Assembly: GCF_019635935.1 (NCBI RefSeq)
Contig: NZ_JAHBYN010000001.1
Location: 868,001 to 932,000 of the forward strand
DNA length: 64,000 nt
Reading direction: 5' to 3'
Source: Parvibaculum sp.
GTDB taxonomy: Bacteria > Pseudomonadota > Alphaproteobacteria > Parvibaculales > Parvibaculaceae
Positions within the stretch are counted from its first letter, which is position 1. The number at the start of each line of letters is the position of its first letter. Below are positions 1 to 9,897 of this stretch, one piece after another. Below the pieces are notes generated by a model. The model did no database searches. It saw only the letters and a program-made list of their open reading frames with translations, and was not told the DNA's origin. Position numbers and translations under genes: made by a program.

Positions 1-6
1 CCGCAT
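1..6 (-). CDS. Start codon of the next dcw gene, presumably murC (partial)
   Basis: On the minus strand an ATG occupies positions 6-4 and overlaps the TGA of murG (8-6) in the ATGA arrangement seen at most junctions of this cluster. Only two codons are inside the window. In alphaproteobacterial dcw clusters the gene after murG is usually murC; that identity is inferred from gene order alone. Confidence 0.4.
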
Positions 7-1196
7 CATGCACCTCCGATCGCGAATTCGAGGGCGCCGGTGCCGCCGGCGTCGCCGGTCTTGCGTTCCGGCGCGGCGAGCGCCTGCAACTCGCCGCGGC
101 CGAGCCGCTCGACGAGATCGGCAAGCGCGCGCACGGCATCGGGCTGGCCTTGCGCCCTGGCGGCGCGCGCGGCGGCGGTCAGTTGCGCCGGGTCGGCCAG
201 CAACGATGTCAGCATGTTCGCGAGCGCCTCTTCGGTGAAATTCCTCTGCTCGATGGCCCAGGCCGCGCCCGCGCTTGCGAGCTTCTCGGCATTGGCCTTC
301 TGGTCGTTGTCGAGCGAATGCGGCAGCGGCACGAGAATTGACGGCCGGCCGACAACGGCAAGCTCGCTGATCGTCGAGGCGCCCGAACGCCCGATCACCA
401 GATGCGCGGTCGCGATGCGCTGCGGCATGTCGTCGAAGAAGGGGCTGAGTTCGGCGTCGATGCCGGCGGCTTCGTAAATCGCGGCGGCACGGTCCATGTC
501 TTCCGGCCGCGCCTGCTGCACGACCGCGAGGCGGCGGCGCAAGGCGTCGGGAAGCCGCGCCAGCGCGCCCGGCACGACATCGCTCATCACGCGCGCGCCC
601 TGACTGCCGCCGAACACCAGCAAGTGGATCGGGCCCTCGCCGGCAGGCGCTTCGTAGGCGCGGCCGGCAACCGCGATCACCGCGTCGCGCACCGGATTGC
701 CGGTCAGCACGAGCTTTCCGGCGTCCTTGGCGCGCAGGAATTTCGGCGCATCGAAAGTCGAGGCGATGGCGGCGACATAAGGCGCGACCAGCCGGTTGAC
801 GCGGCCAAGCACCGCGTTTTGTTCATGCACGCACACCGGGACGCCGCGAAGGAGCGCCGCGGCAACCGGCGGCAAGGTCGGATAGCCGCCAAAGCCGATC
901 AGCGCGGCGGGCTTGATCCGGCCGAGAATGCCGAAGGAACGAGCGACGCCCGCGAGTATGGCGGGCGCCGCCCTCACAAGACCGGCCGCACCTTTGCCTG
1001 AAGGTGTCGCGGCCGGAACGGGATAGATGTCGGCATCGGGAAAGAGCCGGTCGAAACGCTGCACGCGCTCGTCGGTGATGAGCGCGATGCGGCGGCCGCG
1101 GCGGCGCAATTCCTGCGCCAGCGCCTGGCCGGGGAACAAATGACCGCCCGTACCGCCGGCTGCAATCACGATCGGACCTTGCGGATAGCGCCTCAT
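6..1196 (-). CDS. murG: UDP-N-acetylglucosamine transferase MurG
   Basis: MurG transfers GlcNAc from UDP-GlcNAc to lipid I to make lipid II at the cytoplasmic face of the inner membrane. The 396-residue product has the N-terminal glycine-rich loop GGTGGH (residues 14-19), a HEQNAVLGRVNR segment, GGSQGA in the second Rossmann fold and a GRSGASTISE donor-binding motif. The length is slightly above the usual 355-370 because of a C-terminal tail. The start was chosen because its ATG overlaps the ftsW stop as ATGA; a longer open frame upstream is only the antisense-free read-through of ftsW in another frame. It is the last complete gene of the dcw cluster here. Confidence 0.95.
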   Translation of the reverse strand: MRRYPQGPIVIAAGGTGGHLFPGQALAQELRRRGRRIALITDERVQRFDRLFPDADIYPVPAATPSGKGAAGLVRAAPAILAGVARSFGILGRIKPAALIGFGGYPTLPPVAAALLRGVPVCVHEQNAVLGRVNRLVAPYVAAIASTFDAPKFLRAKDAGKLVLTGNPVRDAVIAVAGRAYEAPAGEGPIHLLVFGGSQGARVMSDVVPGALARLPDALRRRLAVVQQARPEDMDRAAAIYEAAGIDAELSPFFDDMPQRIATAHLVIGRSGASTISELAVVGRPSILVPLPHSLDNDQKANAEKLASAGAAWAIEQRNFTEEALANMLTSLLADPAQLTAAARAARAQGQPDAVRALADLVERLGRGELQALAAPERKTGDAGGTGALEFAIGGA

Positions 1197-2341
1197 GCGT
1201 GCGCCCTCCGTCCGCTGGGCGGTTCGACATTGCTGCCTGCCCGGCGCCGCGTCAGCGCCAGCAGCATGCCCATCGCCAGCGCCAGCGCCAGCAGCGACGA
1301 GCCGCCATAGGAAATGAACGGCAGCGTCATGCCTTTGGCCGGAACGAGGTTGACATTGACCGCCATGTTGATGAGCGCCTGCAATCCGAACAACGCGACG
1401 AGCCCGCAAGTCGCGAACTGCACGAAGAGATCGCGCTCTTCCGCCGCACGCTTCAGCGGCCGCACGACGATGAATGCGAAGAGGCCGATAATCATCAGCC
1501 CGACCACGACGCCGAATTCCTCGGCCGCCACCGCGAAGATGAAATCGGTATGAGCGTCCGGCAGGATGCGCTTCACCACGCCCTCGCCCGGCCCGCGTCC
1601 GAAAAATCCGGCTGCGTAGAAGGCGTCCAGCGCACGATCGATCTGGTAGGTGTCGCCCGATTCCGGATTGAGGAAGCGGTCGACGCGGCTTGCGACATGC
1701 GGCATCAGCGTATAGGCGCAAACGACGCCGGCCGTTGCCAGCGCACCGAGCGAACCGATCCAGCCCCAGGAGAGCCCGGCCATGAAAAACATTGCGCCGA
1801 AAACCATCGTCACCAGCATCAGCTGGCCGAAATCCGGTTGCAGCGCCAGCACCGCCACGACCGTGGCATAAAGCGCCAGCGCGATGCCGGTGCCGGGAAT
1901 GCCGGGGCTGCGCTGCGCTTCGGCGAAGAGCCAGGCGACGAGCACAACGAAAGCCGGCTTGATGAACTCCGACGGCTGGATGCCGATGGGCCCCAGATAG
2001 AGCCAGCGATGCGCGCCCTTGATTTCCGGACCGGCCAGCAGCGCCAGCACCATCAGCATCAGCGCCGTGGCGAAAACAAACGCCGCCAGACGCCGCACCT
2101 GCCGCACATTGAGCAGCGATACGCCGATCATTACCGCGAGCGCCGGCAGGAAAAACGCCATCTGCCGGTAGACGAAGTGGAAGGGCGGCAGGTCGATACG
2201 CATGGCGACCGCCGGGCTTGCGGCGAGCGCCAGCACCGTGCCGAGCACCATCAGGCAGACGAGGCAGAGCAACGTCCACTTGTCGACGGTCCACCACCAT
2301 TCGGCGGCAAGGCTGCGGTTGGTGCGCGCGAGACGGATCAT
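1193..2341 (-). CDS. ftsW: Lipid II-polymerising SEDS glycosyltransferase FtsW
   Basis: FtsW is the division-specific SEDS peptidoglycan polymerase that works with FtsI. The 382-residue protein has about ten hydrophobic segments, and the SEDS features GPEIKGAHRWL, PSEFIKPA and GLQALINMAVN are readable. The chosen ATG at 2341 overlaps the murD TGA in an ATGA junction; an upstream in-frame extension would overlap murD coding sequence by about 190 nt and reads as low-complexity Arg/Gly-rich shadow. The gene overlaps murG by 4 nt, so translation is probably coupled. Confidence 0.95.
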   Translation of the reverse strand: MIRLARTNRSLAAEWWWTVDKWTLLCLVCLMVLGTVLALAASPAVAMRIDLPPFHFVYRQMAFFLPALAVMIGVSLLNVRQVRRLAAFVFATALMLMVLALLAGPEIKGAHRWLYLGPIGIQPSEFIKPAFVVLVAWLFAEAQRSPGIPGTGIALALYATVVAVLALQPDFGQLMLVTMVFGAMFFMAGLSWGWIGSLGALATAGVVCAYTLMPHVASRVDRFLNPESGDTYQIDRALDAFYAAGFFGRGPGEGVVKRILPDAHTDFIFAVAAEEFGVVVGLMIIGLFAFIVVRPLKRAAEERDLFVQFATCGLVALFGLQALINMAVNVNLVPAKGMTLPFISYGGSSLLALALAMGMLLALTRRRAGSNVEPPSGRRAHA

Positions 2342-3747
2342 GCGGCGGCCCCTCCCGTTTCGGCGAGCACGCGCTGCACTTCGCGGCGGAACATGTCGCC
2401 GCGTTCCTCGAAATTCCGGAACTGGTCGAACGAGGCACAGGCCGGCGACAGCAACACGATCCGCGTCTCGGCCTCGCCCGTCGCCGCATCCTTCGTCGCC
2501 GCCTCGACGGCCTTCGGCAGTGTTCCGCATTGCCGGTAGTCGACTTTGCCCTCGAGCGTGCGGGCGAAATCCGCCGCCGCATCACCGATCAGGTAGGCGC
2601 GCGAAATATGCGGGAAGAGCGCTTCGAGGCTTTCGATGCCGCCCTCCTTCGCCTTGCCGCCGGCAATCCAGTAGACGTTGCGATAGGCGCCCAGCGCCTT
2701 CGATGCGGCATCCGCATTGGTCGCCTTGCTGTCATTGACGAAGCGCACACCGTCGCGCTCCGCGACGATCTCCATGCGGTGGGCGAGACCGGGGAAGCTC
2801 TCGAAAGCGGCAAAAATCTTTTCGCGCGTATAGCCAAGCGCACGCCCCGCCGCATAGGCCGCCGCCGCGTTCTGCCAGTTATGCGCGCCCGCCAGCGTCC
2901 GCATCTCGCGCAGATCGCCGGCCTTCACGGCTTGCGACCCTGCATTGTCGTAGAGGATGCCGTCGATTGCATAAACGCCGCGCCCCAACGTCTTGCCGAC
3001 CGAGATCGGCACGACCTTCGCCATGCGCCGCGCGCCGATGCCGGTGCAGATGTCCTTCGACAGCGCATCGTCGATGCCGATAATCGCCGTGCCGCCCTCG
3101 CCCTGTCGCGCGAACAGCCGCGCCTTGACGGCCGCGTAATGTTCAAGCGTGCCGTGCCGGTCGATATGATCCGGCGTGATGTTGAGCAGGATCGCGATGT
3201 CGGGTGCAAGGCTCGGCGCCAGATCGATCTGGTAGGACGACACTTCGATTGCATAGACGGTCGCCGCCGCCGGCGCCTCGAGTTCGAGCACCGCCTTGCC
3301 GATGTTTCCGCCGACCTGCGCATGACCGCCGCAGCGCCGGATCATGTGACCGATCAGCGCCGTCGTCGTCGACTTGCCATTGGTGCCGGTGATAGCGACG
3401 ATCTTGGCGCCGGTGCCGCTTGCCGTCACGGCGCGCTGAAAAAGCTCGATGTCGCCGATGATCTCGACGCCCGCGGCCTGCGCCATCGACACGACCGGAT
3501 GCGGCTCGGGATGCGTCAGCGGCACGCCGGGGCTCAGCACCAGCGCCGCAAGCTCCCGCCACGGCCAGTCCTTTATGTCCGTGACATTGAAGCCGCCGGC
3601 CGCCGCTTCGGCCCGCTTCGTCTCGCTGTCGTCCCAGGACATCACAGTCGCCGCACCCGCCTCGAGCGCGCGCACGGTTGCAAGGCCCGACGTACCGAGC
3701 CCGAACACCGCCACCTTGCGCTTTGCGAAACCGGTCGCCGCGATCAT
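2338..3747 (-). CDS. murD: UDP-N-acetylmuramoyl-L-alanine--D-glutamate ligase MurD
   Basis: MurD adds D-glutamate to UDP-MurNAc-L-Ala in the cytoplasm. The 469-residue product starts with a Rossmann-like N-terminal domain (VFGLGTSGLAT), followed by the Mur-ligase P-loop TGTNGKST and the C-terminal ligase domain with a FVNDSKATN stretch. Length and order match the family. It lies 4 nt downstream of mraY and overlaps ftsW by 4 nt within the dcw operon. Confidence 0.96.
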   Translation of the reverse strand: MIAATGFAKRKVAVFGLGTSGLATVRALEAGAATVMSWDDSETKRAEAAAGGFNVTDIKDWPWRELAALVLSPGVPLTHPEPHPVVSMAQAAGVEIIGDIELFQRAVTASGTGAKIVAITGTNGKSTTTALIGHMIRRCGGHAQVGGNIGKAVLELEAPAAATVYAIEVSSYQIDLAPSLAPDIAILLNITPDHIDRHGTLEHYAAVKARLFARQGEGGTAIIGIDDALSKDICTGIGARRMAKVVPISVGKTLGRGVYAIDGILYDNAGSQAVKAGDLREMRTLAGAHNWQNAAAAYAAGRALGYTREKIFAAFESFPGLAHRMEIVAERDGVRFVNDSKATNADAASKALGAYRNVYWIAGGKAKEGGIESLEALFPHISRAYLIGDAAADFARTLEGKVDYRQCGTLPKAVEAATKDAATGEAETRIVLLSPACASFDQFRNFEERGDMFRREVQRVLAETGGAAA

Positions 3748-3751
3748 CCCC

Positions 3752-4840
3752 TCACCTCAACTTCAAAGTTGCGAGACCGGCCATGGCGAGCACGACCGAG
3801 ATGATCCAGAAGCGCACGACGATGGTCGGTTCCGCCCAGCCCTTCTGTTCGAAATGATGATGCAGCGGCGCCATGCGAAAGACGCGCTTGCCGGTCGTCT
3901 TGAACGAAATGACCTGCACGATCACCGACACCGCTTCGAGCACGAACAATCCGCCGATGATGGCAAGCACCAGTTCGTGCTTGGCCGCCACCGCGATCGT
4001 GCCGAGAGCCGCGCCGAGGGCCAGCGATCCGGTGTCGCCCATGAACACCATCGCCGGCGGCGCGTTGTACCAGAGGAAGCCGAGCCCCGCCCCGATCAGC
4101 GCCCCGCAAACAATCGCAAGCTCGCCTGTGCCCGGCACGAAATGTACCTGCAGGTAATCGGCGAAGACCGCGTTGCCGACCAGATAGACGATGAGGCCGA
4201 ACGCCGCCGCCGCGATCATCACCGGCACGATGGCCAGCCCGTCGAGCCCGTCGGTCAGGTTGACCGCATTCGACGATCCGACGATGACAAGCGCTCCGAA
4301 CAGGAAGAAGAAGCCGCCGAGCTGCAGAAGCACGCCCTTGAAGAACGGCACGGTCAACGCCGTCTGCAACGGCTCGTTGGCCACCAGCACCAGCGCCCAC
4401 ATCGCCGCGATCGCGATGACGAATTCGAAGAACAACTTCACACGGCCCGGCACGCCCTTCGGCGAAATCTTCGACACCTTGAGATAGTCGTCGGCAAAGC
4501 CCACCGCACCGAAGCCGAGCGTCACCAGCAGCACGATCCACACATATTTGTTGGAAAGGTCGGCCCACAGCAGCACCGCCGGCACGAGGCCGACGAGAAT
4601 GAGAAACCCGCCCATCGTCGGCGTGCCCTGCTTTTGCACGATATGCGTCTGCGGCCCGTCCTCGCGGATCGGCTGGCCGCGCCGCTGCCGCGATTTCAGC
4701 ATTGCGATGATGCGCGGCCCGAACATGAAGCTGATCAGGAGCGCCGTCAACGTCGCGCCGCCGGTGCGGAATGTGATGTAGCGAAACACGTTGAGCGCTG
4801 GATATTCGACGCCCATGCCGCCGAGAAGATCGTACAGCAT
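3752..4840 (-). CDS. mraY: Phospho-N-acetylmuramoyl-pentapeptide transferase MraY
   Basis: MraY makes lipid I by transferring phospho-MurNAc-pentapeptide to undecaprenyl phosphate in the inner membrane. The 362-residue protein is polytopic and shows the diagnostic FADDYLK motif (Asp pair and Lys of the active site) and [10 protein letters not shown]. The length is typical (about 360). It sits 3 nt after murF and 4 nt before murD on the same strand. Confidence 0.97.
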   Translation of the reverse strand: MLYDLLGGMGVEYPALNVFRYITFRTGGATLTALLISFMFGPRIIAMLKSRQRRGQPIREDGPQTHIVQKQGTPTMGGFLILVGLVPAVLLWADLSNKYVWIVLLVTLGFGAVGFADDYLKVSKISPKGVPGRVKLFFEFVIAIAAMWALVLVANEPLQTALTVPFFKGVLLQLGGFFFLFGALVIVGSSNAVNLTDGLDGLAIVPVMIAAAAFGLIVYLVGNAVFADYLQVHFVPGTGELAIVCGALIGAGLGFLWYNAPPAMVFMGDTGSLALGAALGTIAVAAKHELVLAIIGGLFVLEAVSVIVQVISFKTTGKRVFRMAPLHHHFEQKGWAEPTIVVRFWIISVVLAMAGLATLKLR

Positions 4841-4843
4841 CCC

Positions 4844-6280
4844 CTATATCCCCCTGTTGCGCCGGAGGCTGGCGCCGTCGTCGTCGCCCATCCCCAGCAG
4901 CATCTCGACCAGCGGCCCCATCCGCGACCCGAGCGAACCCTTGACCATCGCGACGTCGCCGGCGCGGATCGCATCGCGCAAGCCTGGCGCCAGCGCCTCC
5001 GAGTTTTCGGCATAGCCGCCCTGCGCCGCCGCCGGCAGCACCTTGAACATCTCGCGCATATGCGGTCCGCAGGCGAAAACGAGATCGATCCCCGCCGCCT
5101 CAACATCCGCCGCGAGTTCGCGATGCATCGCAATCGACGTCTCGCCGATCTCCAGCATGTCGCCCATCACGGCGATGCGCCGCCCGCCGCCTGCCGGCTT
5201 CGCCTGCGCCAGCGCGGCCAGCGCCGCGCGCATCGACGCCGGATTGGCATTGTAGCTTTCGTCGATCACCGTGAAGTCGCCGAGCGGCGCGGCCACGACA
5301 TGCCGCTCGCCGCGCCCCTTCGGCGCCTTGAGCTGCGCCATCGCCAGCGCCGCCAGCGCGAGGTCGGCGTCGAGCGCCTTGACGCAGGCAAGAACCGCGA
5401 GGCTGTTCATCGCGATATGCCGTCCCGGCACCGCGAGCTTGTAGGTCACTTTCTGGCCGCAGATCGTCGCCGACACGCAGGAGCAGTCTTCCTTCAGCGC
5501 CAGCTTGTCGAGCCGCGCATCGGCTTGCGGGTTTTCGCCGAACGAAATGATCCGCGCCGCGCCGCGCGCCTCGGCCCGCGCCCTGAGCCGCGCATAATGC
5601 GGGTTGTCGCGGTTGAGGATCGCGACGCCGCCCTCCTGCAGCCCGTCGAAAATCTCCGCCTTGGCGTCGGCGATTTCTTCGACCGAATTGAAAAACGCCA
5701 TGTGCACGGCCTCGACCGTGGTGATGAGCGCCACAAACGGCTCGACCAGTTTCGACAGCGGCGTGATTTCGCCGGGATGGTTCATGCCGACTTCGAAAAT
5801 GCCGAACTGCGTGTCGGCCGGCATCCGCGCCAGCGACAGCGGCACGCCCCAGAGATTGTTATAGGAAGCAGCCGACGCATGGGTTGCCCCCTGCTCGGAA
5901 AGCACGAAGCGCAGCGCCTCCTTGGTGCCGGTCTTGCCGACGCTGCCGGTCACCGCAACGATGCGCGCCTGCGCCCGCGCCCGCGCCGCCCGGCCAAGCG
6001 CGTTGAGCGCTTCGAGCGTATCGCCGACAACGACCAGCGGCCCCGCCGCACGCATCTTGTCCGTCGGCGCCGACACGATGGCCGCCGCCGCGCCCTTGGC
6101 GAACGCGCCTTCGACAAAGGCGTGTCCGTCGGAATTTTCGCCCGCGATCGCAACAAAGAGATCGCCCGCCTGCAATGTCCGGCTGTCGATCGACACGCCG
6201 CTCGCCGTCCAGCGCGCGCCCTCGGCCTTGCCGCCGGTCGCGGCGATCGCATCTTCCTGTGTCCAGAGAGGTGTGCTCAT
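4844..6280 (-). CDS. murF: UDP-MurNAc-tripeptide--D-alanyl-D-alanine ligase MurF
   Basis: MurF adds D-Ala-D-Ala to complete the UDP-MurNAc-pentapeptide. The 478-residue product has a MurF-type N-terminal domain (SIDSRTLQAGDLFVAI), the P-loop TGSVGKTGTKE, an ESYNANP segment and the C-terminal ligase domain. Its ATG overlaps the murE stop in an ATGA junction (6277-6280). Confidence 0.97.
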   Translation of the reverse strand: MSTPLWTQEDAIAATGGKAEGARWTASGVSIDSRTLQAGDLFVAIAGENSDGHAFVEGAFAKGAAAAIVSAPTDKMRAAGPLVVVGDTLEALNALGRAARARAQARIVAVTGSVGKTGTKEALRFVLSEQGATHASAASYNNLWGVPLSLARMPADTQFGIFEVGMNHPGEITPLSKLVEPFVALITTVEAVHMAFFNSVEEIADAKAEIFDGLQEGGVAILNRDNPHYARLRARAEARGAARIISFGENPQADARLDKLALKEDCSCVSATICGQKVTYKLAVPGRHIAMNSLAVLACVKALDADLALAALAMAQLKAPKGRGERHVVAAPLGDFTVIDESYNANPASMRAALAALAQAKPAGGGRRIAVMGDMLEIGETSIAMHRELAADVEAAGIDLVFACGPHMREMFKVLPAAAQGGYAENSEALAPGLRDAIRAGDVAMVKGSLGSRMGPLVEMLLGMGDDDGASLRRNRGI

Positions 6281-7746
6281 GCGCCCCCTCCGATCTTTTT
6301 CGCGGCCGCCGCGACGGCGTCGTGATCCGAAAACGGGATGACCTTGTCGCCGACGGTCTGTCCGGTCTCATGCCCCTTGCCCGCGACGACCAGCACATCG
6401 CCCGATTGAAGCGCCCGCATCGCCGTTTCGACGGCGGCGGCGCGGTCGCCAATCTCGGTCGCGCCGGGACATGCCTTCAGGATCGCGGCGCGAATGGCGG
6501 CCGCGGCTTCGCTGCGCGGGTTGTCGTCGGTGACATAGACCGTGTCGGCGAGCCGCGCCGCGATCTCGCCCATCTGCGACCGCTTGCCGGCATCGCGGTC
6601 GCCACCGCAGCCGAACACGACGGCAAGCTTGCCCGTCGCATGCGGACGCATCGCTTCGAGCATGTTCTCAAGCGCATCCGGCGTATGCGCATAATCGATA
6701 TAGACGGAGGCGCCGTTCGGCAGATGCGCCGCCTCTTCCATGCGCCCGCGCGCGCCTTTGAGATTTTCCAGCGCCTCGAACACGCGCGAAGCCGCCCCGC
6801 CGCAGCCGATGACGAGACCCGCCGCCACAAGCGCGTTCGATGCCTGGAACGCGCCAACCAGCGGCAACTGCACTTCGTAATTCGCGCCGCCATGCACCAG
6901 TTCCAGCGCCTGACCGCGCGCCGTCGGCCGCGCCGCGATGAGGCAAATGCCGCGCCCCTTGCGCCCGACCGAAATGATCCGGTGTCCGCGCGCCCAGCAC
7001 AGCGCCTCGAATTCGGCGGCCTGCGCGCTGTCGGCATTGATGACGGCGACGCCGCCCGGCCCCATCACCTCGCCGAAGAGCCGCAGCTTCGCATAGAGGT
7101 AGTCGTCGAAGCTGGTGTGATAGTCCATATGGTCGCGCGTGATATTGGTGAAGCCGGCTGCGGCGAGCTTCACGCCATCGAGCCGGTATTGCGCGAGCCC
7201 GTGGCTCGACGCTTCCATCGCCAGATGCGTCACGCCTTCGTCGGCCAACGCCGCGAGTTCCGCCTGCAGCGCGACGGGATCGGGCGTCGTGAAGCCGAGC
7301 TCGCGCGCGCCCCCGGCGCTTTCGATGCCGAGCGTCCCGAGGCTCGCCGCCTCGATGCCGAGTGCCGCCCAGATCTGGCGCACGAAAGTCGCAACCGATG
7401 TCTTGCCGTTGGTGCCGGTCACCGCCGCGACGATGCCGGGCTGCTTGCCGAAAAACCGCGCCGCCATCAGCGCCAGGCGCCGGCGCGGATTGCGCACCGC
7501 GATCACCGGCACGCCCACCTCGACCCCGGCGCCCTGCGGTACCAGCAGCGCCGCCGCGCCCTGCGCCAGCGCCTGCGGGATGAAGCGGCTGCCATCGACC
7601 TTGGTGCCGGGTAGCGCCGCGAACAGGAAGCCGGGCTTCACCGCGCGGCTGTCCGCCGTCAGGCCGCGTATCTCCGTGGCCCCCCCCATCGGGAGCGCCG
7701 GGAGGTCCGACCCCATCAACGCCGCAAGCTGCATATCGCCCAACAT
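6277..7746 (-). CDS. murE: UDP-MurNAc-L-alanyl-D-glutamate--meso-DAP ligase MurE
   Basis: MurE adds the third stem-peptide residue. The sequence has a P-loop TGTNGKT and a DDNPRSE motif; DNPR is the signature of enzymes specific for meso-diaminopimelate, so the peptidoglycan is expected to be DAP-type. The start is uncertain: ATG at 7746 is preferred (489 aa), with alternatives at 7734 (ATG) and 7767 (TTG). None has a strong Shine-Dalgarno sequence, and the gap to ftsI is only tens of bases. Confidence 0.95.
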   Translation of the reverse strand: MLGDMQLAALMGSDLPALPMGGATEIRGLTADSRAVKPGFLFAALPGTKVDGSRFIPQALAQGAAALLVPQGAGVEVGVPVIAVRNPRRRLALMAARFFGKQPGIVAAVTGTNGKTSVATFVRQIWAALGIEAASLGTLGIESAGGARELGFTTPDPVALQAELAALADEGVTHLAMEASSHGLAQYRLDGVKLAAAGFTNITRDHMDYHTSFDDYLYAKLRLFGEVMGPGGVAVINADSAQAAEFEALCWARGHRIISVGRKGRGICLIAARPTARGQALELVHGGANYEVQLPLVGAFQASNALVAAGLVIGCGGAASRVFEALENLKGARGRMEEAAHLPNGASVYIDYAHTPDALENMLEAMRPHATGKLAVVFGCGGDRDAGKRSQMGEIAARLADTVYVTDDNPRSEAAAAIRAAILKACPGATEIGDRAAAVETAMRALQSGDVLVVAGKGHETGQTVGDKVIPFSDHDAVAAAAKKIGGGA

Positions 7747-7777
7747 TCCCGTTTGCCGTCTACTCAACGAAACGCCT

Positions 7778-9535
7778 TCACTGTCCGCCCGCGCCGAACG
7801 ACACGAGGCTCGCTTCCCTCAACATGTCCGCTTCCTGCGGCTTGGTGGCCGGGCGAAGCCCGAGCAGCGGCGCCACGCGCGCCACCACGCGCGCCGTCAC
7901 CGGCGCCGCGTTCCAGCCCGCCGTCGCATAGCCGTAGGTATCCTTGGTCGGCTTCGGTTCATCGAACATCACGATCATGGCGTAACGAGGGTCGTTGGCC
8001 GGAAAGGCGCTGATGAACGATGTGATGAGCTTGTTGCGCGCATAGCGGCCGTTCTCGGCCTTCTCGGCCGTCCCCGTCTTGCCCATCACCGGATAACCCG
8101 GCACATCGGCCTTGCGGCCCGTGCCTTCGGCAACGACCATCCGCAACAGCCCGCGCATCGTCCGGCTGACCTCGGGCGAGATCACGCGCGCGCCAAGCTG
8201 TGCTTCGTTGCGGCGCAGGAAGGTCGGCTCGACCTTGAAGCCGCCATTGACGACGGTCGCAACCGCGCTGACGACCTGCAGCGGCGTCACGGCAATGCCG
8301 TGACCGTATGACGTCGTGATCGTCGACAATTCGGTCCAGCGTGGCGGCATCAGCGGCGATCCCGCTTCCGGCAGTTCGATCTGCGGCCGCGTCAACATGC
8401 CGAAGCGGCGCAGATATTCGCGATGTTCGTCGCCGCCCAGTTGCAACGCGATCTTCGCCGTACCGATATTGGAGGAATGCACAAAGACCTCCGGCACGGA
8501 GAGCCAGCGGTTCTGTGCGTGGAAATCGTGAATCTTGAAGCGCGCCACCTGCATCGGCTGCGTCGCGTCGAAGCGCCCGTCGAGCTTGACCCTGCCGCTG
8601 TCGAGAGCGGCGGCAAGCGTCAACGCCTTGAAGACCGAACCCATCTCGTAGACGCCGAGCGTCGCGCGGTTGAAGCGTGCGTTCTCGGCCGACGCCATCG
8701 GATCGTTGGGGTTGAAGTCGGGCAGCGACGTCATCGCGACGACCTCGCCCGTATGCACGTCCATGATGATGCCGACGGCCGCCAGCGCCTTGAATTCGGC
8801 CATCGCCTTTTCGAGCTCGTCGCTCAACGCATGCTGCGCCTTCAGATCGATCGACAACATCACGGTCCGGTTGCGGTCGAAGCGCGGCGTTCCGTTCGCG
8901 TCCGGACGCGCCACCACGCGGTCCATATAGCGCTCGATACCGGCGATACCGTTATTGTCGACATCGACCATGCCGAGCACGCTGGCGCCGGTCTTGCCGT
9001 TCGGATAGACGCGCTTGCGCTCGTTGCGGAAGTCGAGCCCCGGCAAACCGAGATAATGCACCGCATATTGCTGACGCGGCGCGAGATCGCGCTTGACCCA
9101 CATGAAGGCCCGGCCCGACGCGAGCTTCGTCGTCATGTCGGCAACATTGAGTTCCGGCAGCACCGTCGCCAGCTGGCGCGCCGTCTCGGCCGGATCGATG
9201 ACGCTGCGCGCATCGGCATAAAGCGAGGCCGTGCCGATATCGGTCGCCATCACCTCGCCGTTGCGGTCCACAATGTCGGGCCGCTGGATCGGGGCGCGGT
9301 TGTCGACCGCGGCAATGCGCGCGCCGCCGTCGCCGCCAACAATGGCGAGCCCGACGAGCCGGGCGCCGATCAGCGCGAAACAGGCGGCGAAAACCGCAAT
9401 GGCGAGCGCGATGCGGCGCTCCGACGGCGTGCGGGTCTGCCCCTCGCCCGCGGCCCGGCGCGACCTGGCGATGGCGTCGTAGCCCGGCAGCAGAAAGCGC
9501 GCCGGTGCTTGCGGCGATGTGCGGCGTCCGATCAT
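7778..9535 (-). CDS. ftsI: Division-specific transpeptidase FtsI (PBP3)
   Basis: FtsI cross-links septal peptidoglycan in the periplasm. The 585-residue protein has one N-terminal membrane segment, a PBP dimerisation domain and a transpeptidase domain with all three penicillin-binding motifs: SVFK (active-site Ser and Lys), SSN and KTGT. The start at 9535 is fixed by an ATGA overlap with the ftsL stop; longer in-frame extensions overlap ftsL and are Arg/Gly-rich shadow sequence. Confidence 0.96.
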   Translation of the reverse strand: MIGRRTSPQAPARFLLPGYDAIARSRRAAGEGQTRTPSERRIALAIAVFAACFALIGARLVGLAIVGGDGGARIAAVDNRAPIQRPDIVDRNGEVMATDIGTASLYADARSVIDPAETARQLATVLPELNVADMTTKLASGRAFMWVKRDLAPRQQYAVHYLGLPGLDFRNERKRVYPNGKTGASVLGMVDVDNNGIAGIERYMDRVVARPDANGTPRFDRNRTVMLSIDLKAQHALSDELEKAMAEFKALAAVGIIMDVHTGEVVAMTSLPDFNPNDPMASAENARFNRATLGVYEMGSVFKALTLAAALDSGRVKLDGRFDATQPMQVARFKIHDFHAQNRWLSVPEVFVHSSNIGTAKIALQLGGDEHREYLRRFGMLTRPQIELPEAGSPLMPPRWTELSTITTSYGHGIAVTPLQVVSAVATVVNGGFKVEPTFLRRNEAQLGARVISPEVSRTMRGLLRMVVAEGTGRKADVPGYPVMGKTGTAEKAENGRYARNKLITSFISAFPANDPRYAMIVMFDEPKPTKDTYGYATAGWNAAPVTARVVARVAPLLGLRPATKPQEADMLREASLVSFGAGGQ

Positions 9536-9897
9536 TGGATCGACCTCCCGCTTTCGGGCGCCGCTTCGGCATAGCCGCCAAGCGGCTGCCGGCCCGACGG
9601 CACATAATAGTCGTCCGCCATATGCGGCATCGGCACATCCTCGAATTCGCCGATTTGCCGGGCGGTCAGCGGCTTCAGCGCCGTGTAGCGCGCCGCCAGT
9701 TCCTGCAACCGTTCGGGTTGGTTGAGATAGCTCCATTCGGCGCGCAACACGCGAATGGCTTCCTGCTCGGCGGCAATCTGCGCGGCAAGCCGGCTTGCCT
9801 GCCGGTCGGCGCCCTCGGCGCGATACTTGATGTCGTAGAGCCCGACCGACAAACCGATCACGGCGGCGACCAGCAGCAGGTTGATGAAGCGGATCAT
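9532..9897 (-). CDS. ftsL: Cell-division protein FtsL
   Basis: This is a 121-residue bitopic protein with a membrane segment at about residues 4-21 followed by a helical, coiled-coil-like stretch (about 30-75) and a Pro/Tyr-rich tail. FtsL bridges FtsB and the FtsWI synthase. Recognition rests on size, topology and position between rsmH and ftsI rather than on sharp motifs, as is normal for this fast-evolving protein. Both ends overlap neighbours by 4 nt. Confidence 0.8.
   Translation of the reverse strand: MIRFINLLLVAAVIGLSVGLYDIKYRAEGADRQASRLAAQIAAEQEAIRVLRAEWSYLNQPERLQELAARYTALKPLTARQIGEFEDVPMPHMADDYYVPSGRQPLGGYAEAAPESGRSIQ

Noticed and set aside
1199-6325. Several long plus-strand frames opposite ftsW to murF (up to 958 codons)
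   Set aside because: The opposite strand encodes unambiguous dcw proteins in overlapping order; the plus-strand frames are compositional artefacts.
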